Source: Winogradskyella sp. J14-2 (GTDB taxonomy: Bacteria; Bacteroidota; Bacteroidia; Flavobacteriales; Flavobacteriaceae). Taken from it: 64,000 nt of DNA. Shown piece by piece: positions 51,527-59,749 of this stretch. The stretch is taken from positions 1,240,001-1,304,000 of the forward strand of contig NZ_CP019388.1 of the NCBI RefSeq assembly GCF_001971725.1. The letters are read 5' to 3'. A model generated the notes under the pieces. It saw nothing but the letters and a program-made list of their open reading frames with translations. It did not search any database and was not told where the DNA came from. The position numbers and the translations under genes are program-made. The number at the start of each line of letters is the position of its first letter. The stretch's first letter is position 1.

Positions 51527-52849
51527 TTATCCACCAAAGTCATCGAATCGTATATGCTCGTCTGGGATACCAAAATCTTCTCCCATCTTCTGAACAGCTT
51601 GATTCATTAACGGTGGGCCACAGAAGTACAATTCTATATCTTCTGGCGCTTCATGATGGTTTAGATAATTATCAATAACACAGTTATGTATAAATCCTAC
51701 AAAACCATCCCCTTCTTCATCATTAATATCTTTTTTCACTTTCCAATTATCTTCTTCTAACGGTTCTGATAATGCCATATAGAATTTAAAATTAGGAAAA
51801 TCTTTCTCTAATTCTCTAAAGTGCTCAATGTAAAATAACTCTCTCTTTGAGCGTCCACCATACCAGTATGTTACTTTACGACCTGTTTTTAAGGTTTTGA
51901 ATAAGTGATATAGGTGCGAACGCATAGGTGCCATACCTGCACCTCCGCCAACATAAAGCATTTCACTCTCTGACTCATTGATAAAAAATTCGCCATAGGG
52001 ACCAGATATTACTACTTTATCACCTGGCTTTTGAGCAAAAATGTATGATGATGCTACACCTGGGTTTACATTCATCCATTGGTTTTTTGCGCGATCCCAT
52101 GGTGGAGTAGCAATACGTACGTTAAGCATAATCTCTCTACCTTCCGCCGGGTAAGAAGCCATGGAGTATGCACGCTCTACAGTTTCTGTGTTTTTCATTA
52201 CTAATGGCCAAAGACCAAACTTATCCCATTCTGCTTGAAACTTATCTGGTGTATCATGCTCTTCTGGGTGTGCGGTAATATCTATATCAGAATATTTAAT
52301 TTCGCATGGTGGTATTTCAATCTGAATGTAACCTCCTGCTTTGTAATTCATATCTTCAGGTATTTCAACAACAAACTCTTTAATAAAAGACGCAACATTA
52401 TAGTTACGAACAACGGTTGCTTCCCATTTTTTAATACCAAATACTTCTTCGGGAATAGTAATTTCCATGTCTTGTTTGACTTTTACCTGACATGCTAAAC
52501 GAGCACCATGCTGAAGTTCCTTTCTTGAGAAGTGAGGTGTTTCAGTAGGTAAAGCTTCTCCTCCGCCAGATAGTACGTGACATTCGCACTGAATGCATGT
52601 TCCACCACCACCACATGCAGACGGTAAGAATACTTTATTACTTCCTAATGTTGATAGTAGGGTACCACCTGAGGCCACTTCAATCTCTTTTTCGCCATTA
52701 ATTAGGATTTTTACTGGTCCAGAAGGCGATAATTTTTGTTTTACAAATAATAATAGTGCTACTAGTAATAGCGTCACTAATAAAAAGGCTCCAACTGTTG
52801 CTACTACAGTTCCGATTGTATTTGCGGCTAATATCATCATGCTCATCAA
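51527..52849 (-). CDS. nqrF: Na+-translocating NADH:quinone reductase subunit F
   Basis: A 440-residue membrane-anchored flavoprotein, entry point of electrons from NADH. N-terminal span (about 10-36), 2Fe-2S domain with C79, C85, C88 and C120 (SACGGGGTCIQCEC; ARLACQ), FAD domain (RAYSMASYPAEG) and NADH domain (YVGGGAGMAPMRSHL, WYGGRSKREL). Start MMSMM; several Met codons are possible. Last gene of nqrABCDEF. Confidence 0.97.
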   Translation of the reverse strand: MMSMMILAANTIGTVVATVGAFLLVTLLLVALLLFVKQKLSPSGPVKILINGEKEIEVASGGTLLSTLGSNKVFLPSACGGGGTCIQCECHVLSGGGEALPTETPHFSRKELQHGARLACQVKVKQDMEITIPEEVFGIKKWEATVVRNYNVASFIKEFVVEIPEDMNYKAGGYIQIEIPPCEIKYSDIDITAHPEEHDTPDKFQAEWDKFGLWPLVMKNTETVERAYSMASYPAEGREIMLNVRIATPPWDRAKNQWMNVNPGVASSYIFAQKPGDKVVISGPYGEFFINESESEMLYVGGGAGMAPMRSHLYHLFKTLKTGRKVTYWYGGRSKRELFYIEHFRELEKDFPNFKFYMALSEPLEEDNWKVKKDINDEEGDGFVGFIHNCVIDNYLNHHEAPEDIELYFCGPPLMNQAVQKMGEDFGIPDEHIRFDDFGG

Positions 52850-53587
52850 TTACTTATTTATATTTTCAGCTAATTCTAAATCAGACTCAGGCTTAGTCTC
52901 TTGTTGTTCAACATCTTCTTGAATTCTTTCTATTGCAGCGGATTTGTCTTCAGTTTTTCCTTCATCATCTCCACCTGTTAGCATTCCACCAAAACTCATA
53001 AAGCCGATTGCCATTAATCCTGTAATTATAAAAGTGATACCAAGCCCTCTCAACGGCGCTGGCACGTTGCTGTATCTTATTTTTTCTCGGATTGCTGCAA
53101 TAGCTAAAATGGCTAAGAACCAACCTATACCAGAACCAACACCGTAGTTTAGTGCCAGACCTAGGGTTGCAATTTCACGGGATTGCATAAATAAAGATCC
53201 ACCTAAAATTGCACAGTTTACAGCAATTAATGGTAAAAATATACCTAAAGAGTTGTATAAGGAAGGTGAAAATTTCTCTACTATAATTTCTACCAACTGC
53301 ACCATAGTTGCTATGGTAGCGATAAACATAATAAATGATAAGAAACTTAAATCGTAGCTTGCATACTCAGCACCTAACCAAGATAAGGCGCCTGGTTGTA
53401 AAATATACTGATCTAATAACCAGTTTAAGGGCACTGTAATCGCTAATACGAATATTACAGCAGCACCAAGACCAACAGCTGTTGATACTTTCTTAGATAC
53501 CGCTAGGTATGAGCACATTCCTAAGAATGTTGCAAATACCATATTATCTATAAATATTGATTTAAAAAATAATTCTACGTGTTCCAT
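52850..53587 (-). CDS. nqrE: Nqr subunit E with charged C-terminal extension
   Basis: A 245-residue subunit with six spans; NqrE in proteobacteria is about 200 residues. The core ([45 protein letters not shown]) is normal and includes the conserved cysteine of GMCSYLAV. After GFMSFGGM a 45-residue hydrophilic tail follows ([20 protein letters not shown]). The tail is not part of the known core fold. It abuts nqrF with no gap. Confidence 0.94.
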   Translation of the reverse strand: MEHVELFFKSIFIDNMVFATFLGMCSYLAVSKKVSTAVGLGAAVIFVLAITVPLNWLLDQYILQPGALSWLGAEYASYDLSFLSFIMFIATIATMVQLVEIIVEKFSPSLYNSLGIFLPLIAVNCAILGGSLFMQSREIATLGLALNYGVGSGIGWFLAILAIAAIREKIRYSNVPAPLRGLGITFIITGLMAIGFMSFGGMLTGGDDEGKTEDKSAAIERIQEDVEQQETKPESDLELAENINK

Positions 53588-53626
53588 ATTCTTTTAAGTA
53601 TTGAGTTTTGAGCAATTAGTATATTG

Positions 53627-53676
53627 AGAAGATTAAATTCTCATTACTAAAATCTCATTACTACATTTAATCTTCT
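53627..53676 (-). other. Intercistronic hairpin between nqrD and nqrE
   Basis: Perfect 12-bp inverted repeat agaagattaaat (53627-53638) with atttaatcttct (53665-53676), enclosing a near-direct repeat ctcattacta twice. It occupies the only sizeable gap (79 nt) of the operon and includes the nqrD stop. No T-run follows, so it is more likely an mRNA stability or processing element than a terminator. Confidence 0.5.
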
Positions 53677-54299
53677 ATTAATGCTTTGTTTCTTGTTCGT
53701 TGCACCCAAATAATAATTCCAACTACAATTAGAGCCATTGGTGATAACAGCATAAAACCGTTATTCTCATATCCTAAGGCGTATAAACCGGTTTTTTCTA
53801 TTGGATCCCCTAACACAGGAATTCCTAGTAGCGTTCCCGAACCTAAAAGCTCTCTGAAGAATCCTACAATTATTAATATAATCCCATAGCCTAACGCATT
53901 ACCAATACCGTCTAGAAATGACCTATACGGTCCATTACCCAAAGCAAAAGCCTCAAAACGCCCCATAATGATACAGTTAGTAATGATTAGTCCAACGAAT
54001 ACAGATAACGTTTTACTTAGTTCGTAAGCAAAAGCCTTTAAAACCAAATCTACTATGATTACAAGTGTCGCTACAACAATAAGCTGTGCTATAATTCTAA
54101 TTTTTGAAGGAATAATGTTTCTCATCAAAGAGATGACAACGTTTCCTACACCCATTACAAACAACACCGAAATAGACATTACGATAGATGCTTCTAACTC
54201 AGCAGTAATTGCAAGTGCTGAACAAATACCTAATACCTGAATAGTAATTGGATTATTATCTGTTAGTGGGTCTAATATTAATCTGCTATCTTTTGCCAT
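53667..54299 (-). CDS. nqrD: Nqr subunit D
   Basis: A 210-residue integral membrane subunit with six spans, homologous to NqrE: LTDNNPITIQVLGICSALAITAELEAS, FVGLIITNCIIMGRFEAFALGNGP and DGIGNALGYGIILI. Cysteines in GICSAL and ITNCIIMG correspond to the residues that, with NqrE, hold the intramembrane iron-sulfur centre. It follows nqrC by 3 nt. Confidence 0.96.
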   Translation of the reverse strand: MAKDSRLILDPLTDNNPITIQVLGICSALAITAELEASIVMSISVLFVMGVGNVVISLMRNIIPSKIRIIAQLIVVATLVIIVDLVLKAFAYELSKTLSVFVGLIITNCIIMGRFEAFALGNGPYRSFLDGIGNALGYGIILIIVGFFRELLGSGTLLGIPVLGDPIEKTGLYALGYENNGFMLLSPMALIVVGIIIWVQRTRNKALIED

Positions 54300-54302
54300 C
54301 GC

Positions 54303-55097
54303 TTATTTTCCTTTTAATGAATTAAAGTAAGGTAAGTATAATTTTAAATCTTTCTTAATCATTGCTGTTACACCGTCACCCGTAATTGTTGCACCAGCAA
54401 TAGCGTCTACCTCATTGTCTGTTTTATCGTTATTCTTTGGATCTGCATTACCCTTTGCTACTGTTATTCCTTTAAAGGCTCCATTTTTAGTTAGCAGATG
54501 CTCACCGTAAAAGTCGTCCATAAAATAACGCTGCTTTATGTTAGCGCCAAGACCTGGTGTTTCCCCTTTATGATCAAAATAGGCACCTCTAACAATCATA
54601 TCCTCGTCCATCGCTACATAACCCCAAATAGCATCCCAAAGTCCTTTACCATAGATTGGCGCAACATAGACTTTTTTACCTTCTGGGTTCTTACCCACAA
54701 ATAAGGGAAGCTTTCTATTTCCTCCAGCTTTTACACTTGCTTGCTGCTTCTTAACGTCTATAAGATAAGGTTCTTGGTTCGTCTCCTTAAAATACTCGTC
54801 TCTATTCTGAGTTTTAATTACTTTACCATTAGCATCCACAGTAATAACAATTTGATCAGTGACATTGTTATCAAAAGCCTCAGGAGCTTTGTCGGTAGAG
54901 ATGAATACTGCACTTGTTTCGTCGTTTTCATTTATGCCCATAGCATAGAGAATATTCTGCTGCTTTTCTAACCTTTGGTTTTCTGTGATTTTTGGTTTAA
55001 GCGTCGAGGCTAGGTATGCTAACAAAGCACCAACTACGATTACCATTCCGATGGCAAATATGATGGTGTAAGAATTTTTATCTGTTTTATTTTCCAT
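54303..55097 (-). CDS. nqrC: Nqr subunit C (covalent FMN)
   Basis: A 264-residue subunit with one N-terminal span and a periplasmic FMN-binding domain. The flavinylation site is DAIAGATITGDG with the acceptor T237, consistent with the D-G/A-x-S/T/A-G-A-T pattern used by ApbE. GLWDAIWGYVAMDED and HKGETPGLGANI are family motifs. The ApbE encoded at 14.4 kb should attach the FMN. Confidence 0.95.
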   Translation of the reverse strand: MENKTDKNSYTIIFAIGMVIVVGALLAYLASTLKPKITENQRLEKQQNILYAMGINENDETSAVFISTDKAPEAFDNNVTDQIVITVDANGKVIKTQNRDEYFKETNQEPYLIDVKKQQASVKAGGNRKLPLFVGKNPEGKKVYVAPIYGKGLWDAIWGYVAMDEDMIVRGAYFDHKGETPGLGANIKQRYFMDDFYGEHLLTKNGAFKGITVAKGNADPKNNDKTDNEVDAIAGATITGDGVTAMIKKDLKLYLPYFNSLKGK

Positions 55098-55099
55098 GA

Positions 55100-56377
55100 T
55101 TATGCAACTTTCGCTTTTAATCGTTTCATTCGTTTTTTAACATTGGCCTGAACTACATAGTGGTCTATGGTAGGCGCAAATACATTCATTAACAAAATCG
55201 CTAAGAATACACCTTCAGGATAAGCCGGATTAAAGACACGTATCATAATTGAAATAAATCCGATTAAAAAACCATATATCCATTTTCCTTTATTTGTTTG
55301 TGATGCGGTTACAGGATCAGTAGCCATGTAAACGGCACCAAACAATATACTTCCAATGATAAGGTGTTGCCAAAATGGAACACTCATTAGTCCGTAGAAT
55401 TTACTTGTTTCGCCAATCCAACCAGCATCGACAACCCCATTAAAAATTAATCCCATAACTAATGCACCAATTACTGTACTTAGCATTATTCTCCAACTTC
55501 CTATTTTAGTAAAAATTAAAAATAGAGCACCAACGATAATTAAGAACTTTGAAGTCTCACCTACTGAACCAGGTATAATACCCCAGAACATATCTGCATA
55601 AGAGTATAATTCTTCTGCTCTAGCACCATAAGTGGTTACTGTATCTGTCCCTGCTACAGTTAACTCTTGTCCGGATTTAGCATAATACCCTAACAAAGTT
55701 TCGCCAGAGATCGCATCTAAATTAGCGCCATTTGCAATGGCTTGATCACGTTCTACAGCGCCATGGACCCATACTTTATCTCCAGACATCCAAGTTGGAT
55801 AAGCAAAAAATAAAAATGCTCTGATAGTTAACGCGGGATTAAGAATATTCATTCCCGTGCCACCAAATACTTCTTTGCCAATGATTACACCAAAGATTAC
55901 AGCTACCGCTAACATCCACAATGGAATGTCTACCGGTACAATTAATGGTACTAACATTCCTGTTACCAAATAACCTTCTTCTACTTCGTGCCCTTTGATA
56001 ATAGCAAATACAAATTCTACAGCTAAGCCAACACCGTACGATACCACTACCAATGGTAAAACTTGCCATAGACCAATAACAAAATTGTCCCATGTCCAGA
56101 AAGATGCACCTAAAAACCCGTCTGCAGATTCTATTAAGCCCTGTGCTAGGTAATGCTGGTAACCAGCATTAAACATCCCAAAAATTAAACATGGCACTAA
56201 AGCCATTATTACCGTATTCATGGTACGCTTAAGATCATCTGCCGCTTTTATATGAGTACCATTATGTGTAGTCTCGTTTGGCATGTACAAAAAAGTAAAA
56301 AGGGCATTAAATCCTGGAAGCCACTTTTTATCTTTATTTTTCTCTTTAAAATTGTGTAAATTTTGTTTTAAACCCAT
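55100..56377 (-). CDS. nqrB: Nqr subunit B (covalent FMN, altered site)
   Basis: A 425-residue integral membrane subunit that houses FMN and riboflavin and forms part of the Na+ path. Typical segments: FNALFTFLYMPNETTHNGTHIK, GHEVEEGYLVTGMLVPLIVPVD, FGGTGMNILNPALTIRAFLFFAYP and YMATDPVTASQTNKGKW. The expected flavinylation motif SGAT reads DAISGETLLG (Glu226-Thr227) at the corresponding place, so the acceptor would be T227 with a Glu before it. Overlaps nqrA by 1 nt. Confidence 0.94.
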   Translation of the reverse strand: MGLKQNLHNFKEKNKDKKWLPGFNALFTFLYMPNETTHNGTHIKAADDLKRTMNTVIMALVPCLIFGMFNAGYQHYLAQGLIESADGFLGASFWTWDNFVIGLWQVLPLVVVSYGVGLAVEFVFAIIKGHEVEEGYLVTGMLVPLIVPVDIPLWMLAVAVIFGVIIGKEVFGGTGMNILNPALTIRAFLFFAYPTWMSGDKVWVHGAVERDQAIANGANLDAISGETLLGYYAKSGQELTVAGTDTVTTYGARAEELYSYADMFWGIIPGSVGETSKFLIIVGALFLIFTKIGSWRIMLSTVIGALVMGLIFNGVVDAGWIGETSKFYGLMSVPFWQHLIIGSILFGAVYMATDPVTASQTNKGKWIYGFLIGFISIMIRVFNPAYPEGVFLAILLMNVFAPTIDHYVVQANVKKRMKRLKAKVA

Positions 56378-57726
56378 TATCCTATCTCTTTAAGCATTAA
56401 GTCTAATCCTTCTCTTATTATTTTTTGATGTGGTTGTTTAGACACACAAATAAATTCTGTCAACGCAAAGTCTTCCGGTGCTACTTCGTACATGCCTAGA
56501 GCTTCCATTTCATCTAAGTCATTATACATACATGCTTTTAATATTTGCATTGGGTAAATATCCAAAGGAAATACCTCTTCGTAGCTACCTGTAACCACAA
56601 AAGCACGATGCTCACCGTTTGTGTTAGTATTGAGGTTGTACTTTTTCTTAGGGTTTAACCATGAAAAAGTTAAAGCTCTAGATGTAGAAATCTTATTGAA
56701 TACTGGCTTATTCCACCCAAAGAATTCATAGTCATCACCTTCTGGTATCACAGTAATGGCATTACTGTAATAATCTAAAGCTCCATCTGGTGCTACTTTT
56801 TTTCCTGTTAATACATTTCCTGAAATAATCCTGTCGTTACCATCTTTGTCTACACCATTGTCATAGACCATAGTAGCAACTTCAGAACCAATTTTTGTTC
56901 TAAAATATCTTGGTTTCTTAACAGAAGAACCTGTAAGAGCAACAATACGTTCTGCATTAAATCTCCCTGTTAATAATAACTCGCCGATAATTACTAAATC
57001 TTGGGCATTAACAGTCCATACTACTTCACCTTTGTTGATTGGGTCTACTTTATTAATTAAAGTACCAACATTACCTGAAGGATGTGGTCCAGAAACTTTA
57101 TGAGTAGTTACATTATCTAATCCTGCTAATGGAGAATCAGAACTTCCTATAGCAACATGAACACTCCCTTCAGTAAGTTTGGAAAGTGCAGTAACAGCAG
57201 CTTGCAATTCTGCTTCTTTGCCTGCTAAGGTATAATCTAAATCAGCAGCTAAAGGCGCACTAGCATACCCTGAAATGAAAATTCCTTTTGGAATGCTATT
57301 AGCTTTTGCCACAACATCGTATGGACGTTGCTTAATAAAAGCCCAACAACCAGATGCCAGTAGATGTGCTTTTAGTTTATCTGCATCAGATGACATATCA
57401 AACTTACCGTGATCTACATAAGATTGTTCTTTGTCTGCAGTAATTTTTATTGCGTCGATACGACGTCTTGCACCACGTTGTATTTCAGTTATCTCGCCCG
57501 AAACAGGTGAAACAAACTTCATATCCTCCATGTCCTTGTTGTAAAACAGCGTTTCACCCGCTTTTACACGTGTACCTTCTTTAGCAACAAGTTTTGGAAT
57601 AATACTGTGGAAATCTTCTGGTCTGATATAATAAAAATTACTAACAATAGCATTTTCGATTGTTTTCTCAGCTTCGCCGACTAGTTTTATATCTAAACCT
57701 TTTTTTATTCTGATGTCCTTTGACAT
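56377..57726 (-). CDS. nqrA: Nqr subunit A
   Basis: A 449-residue cytosolic subunit that binds quinone or inhibitor. It begins with KDIRIKKGLDIKLVG and has DFHSIIPKLVAKEGTRVKAGETLF (barrel-sandwich fold), SGEITEIQRGARRRIDAI, HPSGNVGTLINKVDPIN and a C-terminal SLBB-like part. First gene of the operon; its promoter element is at 57759-57766. Confidence 0.96.
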   Translation of the reverse strand: MSKDIRIKKGLDIKLVGEAEKTIENAIVSNFYYIRPEDFHSIIPKLVAKEGTRVKAGETLFYNKDMEDMKFVSPVSGEITEIQRGARRRIDAIKITADKEQSYVDHGKFDMSSDADKLKAHLLASGCWAFIKQRPYDVVAKANSIPKGIFISGYASAPLAADLDYTLAGKEAELQAAVTALSKLTEGSVHVAIGSSDSPLAGLDNVTTHKVSGPHPSGNVGTLINKVDPINKGEVVWTVNAQDLVIIGELLLTGRFNAERIVALTGSSVKKPRYFRTKIGSEVATMVYDNGVDKDGNDRIISGNVLTGKKVAPDGALDYYSNAITVIPEGDDYEFFGWNKPVFNKISTSRALTFSWLNPKKKYNLNTNTNGEHRAFVVTGSYEEVFPLDIYPMQILKACMYNDLDEMEALGMYEVAPEDFALTEFICVSKQPHQKIIREGLDLMLKEIG

Positions 57727-57758
57727 ATAGTTAAAGATTAGTTATCTAAAAATCCGTG

Positions 57759-57766
57759 CAAATTTA
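57759..57766 (-). promoter_or_regulatory. Bacteroidota -7 promoter element of the nqr operon
   Basis: On the minus strand TAAATTTG, with a 32-nt leader to the nqrA ATG at 57726. A TTG lies 23 nt upstream of it. Confidence 0.5.
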
Positions 57767-57888
57767 AGAATTAAAGAGGAAAATATTTTCAATTTAACAT
57801 CAACATTCTTATTTATAATGATTATAAATAACCTCTTTGTCTAAAGGCATAGATTTTGATTATCTTTATACCATTCTACATTTATCAT

Positions 57889-59142
57889 ATGACAACAAAG
57901 AATTTTTATTTTATTTTATATTTTTTAGTAATACCAATTACTTTATTTTCTCAGGTAGAAGAGGTAAGCCCACCAGATTTTATAAAAACCATAACCTTTA
58001 AAAGCAACACTACACAAGGTCAGTTACCGGTTTTAAAACTAGGCGAACCTTTAATCTTAGAATTCGATGCACTTAACGCCAATGAAGAGGACTTTTATTA
58101 CATTATAGAACACTTTAATTTTGACTGGACACCTTCTATTCTTGCCAAAGCTGAATACCTGAGAGGGTTAGATAATCAGCGTATATTAGAATATTACAAT
58201 TCTTTCAACACTTACCAAGTTTACTCTCATTACAAGTTACAGATACCAAATATTCAGACAAGAGGGCTATTGAAAAGTGGTAATTACATGATTTCTATAT
58301 ATGACGAATATGATGAACTGATGTTCAGCAGGAAATTTATGATTTACGAAGATTTGGTTAACGTTGGTGTTAGAGTAAAACGCTCAAGGGATGTTACAGT
58401 CATTGATGAAAAACAATCGGTTGACCTTACCATTTCAACAAATAGCATTAATTTTAACAATCCGCTCGAAACGATTAAAACGGTTATTATTCAAAACAAC
58501 AACCTTAACACGTCAATATCAGATTTAAAACCACAATACACATTGGGTAACGAACTTATTTACCGTTACGATACAGAGTCTGCTTTTTGGGGTGGCAATG
58601 AGTATTTATGGTTTGAAAATAAAGACGTTAGAACCTCTAACGTTGGTGTACAGTTTATTGATTTAAAAGATATTTACCAAAGCTATTTATACACAAATAT
58701 TCCCAGAGCAGGAAGACCTTACACTTACAACCCTGATCTTAATGGTGTTTTTCAGGTAACGGCAGCTGACAGATTAGACACCGATATTGAAGCCGACTAC
58801 ACTATGGTTCATTTTTCTCTCGCCCAAGAAAAACTTATAGGTAAGGATATACATGTTTATGGAAACTTTAATGCCTTTGCCATTGAGCCTTTAACCAAAT
58901 TAGAATACAATGCCGAAAAAGGTGAGTACCAAACTAGTTTTAGACTAAAACAGGGATTTTATAATTACAAATACGTTGTGGTAGATAGCACAACTGGTGA
59001 GCTAGATGAGGGCGCTATTAGTGGCGATTATTGGCAAACCGAAAACAACTACAAAGTTTTAGTCTATTACAGAGATCTAGGCGCTCGGTTTGATAGACTT
59101 ATTGGTTATGGCGAAGCTACCTCTGTAGATATTTCAAACTAA
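57889..59142 (+). CDS. DUF5103 type IX secretion system plug-type protein
   Basis: A 417-residue exported protein from ATG 57889 (MTTKNFYFILYFLVIPITLFSQ, signal peptide). Conserved parts: PPDFIKTITFKSNTTQGQLP, HFNFDWTPSILAKAEYL, KSGNYMISIYDEYDEL and the C-terminal GNFNAFAIEPLTKLEYNAEKG carbohydrate-binding-like module. In Flavobacterium the Plug protein (DUF5103) closes the SprA translocon on the periplasmic side. A TTG at 57856 in the same frame is rejected as the start because a -7-like TATCTTTA (57861-57868) lies between. It overlaps the convergent gene by 4 nt. Confidence 0.88.
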   Translation: MTTKNFYFILYFLVIPITLFSQVEEVSPPDFIKTITFKSNTTQGQLPVLKLGEPLILEFDALNANEEDFYYIIEHFNFDWTPSILAKAEYLRGLDNQRILEYYNSFNTYQVYSHYKLQIPNIQTRGLLKSGNYMISIYDEYDELMFSRKFMIYEDLVNVGVRVKRSRDVTVIDEKQSVDLTISTNSINFNNPLETIKTVIIQNNNLNTSISDLKPQYTLGNELIYRYDTESAFWGGNEYLWFENKDVRTSNVGVQFIDLKDIYQSYLYTNIPRAGRPYTYNPDLNGVFQVTAADRLDTDIEADYTMVHFSLAQEKLIGKDIHVYGNFNAFAIEPLTKLEYNAEKGEYQTSFRLKQGFYNYKYVVVDSTTGELDEGAISGDYWQTENNYKVLVYYRDLGARFDRLIGYGEATSVDISN

Positions 59143-59675
59143 ATTACCTCAGAAGACACAACACCTTTATAGGTGTCGTAACTCAATTTTTTATCAACCA
59201 ACTTTCCTAAAGCATCATCAAAAGTAAGACTTTGCGCTATTGGCTTTGCGTACACATGAAGACTTATTGCTCTACTTTTAGTACTATTTCCTAAACTATG
59301 AAATACATCATGCCCTTCAGATTTAGTGATTTCATTTGGCCTTAAAATCTGAGATGATTTATATTCTAATTGCCCAGAATCATCCAACTCATAAAAATCC
59401 TCTTCTAACTCACCTTCTAAGAGATATACCCAACATTCTTCACCATTATGATTATGAATAGCCGTTTTTTGTCCCTTATCCCAACAAATTAAAATCAGCT
59501 CAAAATTTTTATCCTTATAAAAACAGTTTCTTGTATAATCATGGGGTTTCCAATGTTCTATTTCCGAAAAGTCTATATCCTGAAAATTAAAATTTAAGAG
59601 AATGTTTGTGTAATCTTTTTTAGAAGACTCCGTCAGTAAGTTAATGAGTGTATTAATGAGTGCTTGTGTTTTCAA
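59139..59675 (-). CDS. Cysteine dioxygenase
   Basis: A 178-residue cupin Fe enzyme oxidising cysteine to cysteine sulfinate. Fe ligands H74, H76 (TAIHNHNGEECWV) and H126 (GHDVFHSLGN), substrate Arg R49 (YTRNCF) and Tyr Y142 (SLHVYAKP) line up with rat CDO. C81 is at the position of rat Cys93, which forms a Cys-Tyr crosslink; many bacterial CDOs have Gly there. Start is TTG at 59675, as a stop precedes it closely. Divergent from a PLP decarboxylase that could use its product. Confidence 0.92.
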   Translation of the reverse strand: MKTQALINTLINLLTESSKKDYTNILLNFNFQDIDFSEIEHWKPHDYTRNCFYKDKNFELILICWDKGQKTAIHNHNGEECWVYLLEGELEEDFYELDDSGQLEYKSSQILRPNEITKSEGHDVFHSLGNSTKSRAISLHVYAKPIAQSLTFDDALGKLVDKKLSYDTYKGVVSSEVI

Positions 59676-59749
59676 TATTTATTAAAATAATTCTTTAATA
59701 CCGAAAAATAGGAATAAATTTATGCTATGCAAAATTTGAAATCAATCTA

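Noticed and set aside
57856-57888. Upstream TTG start giving 11 extra residues before the plug-type protein.
   Set aside because: A promoter-like TATCTTTA lies within this stretch and ATG 57889 begins a normal signal peptide.
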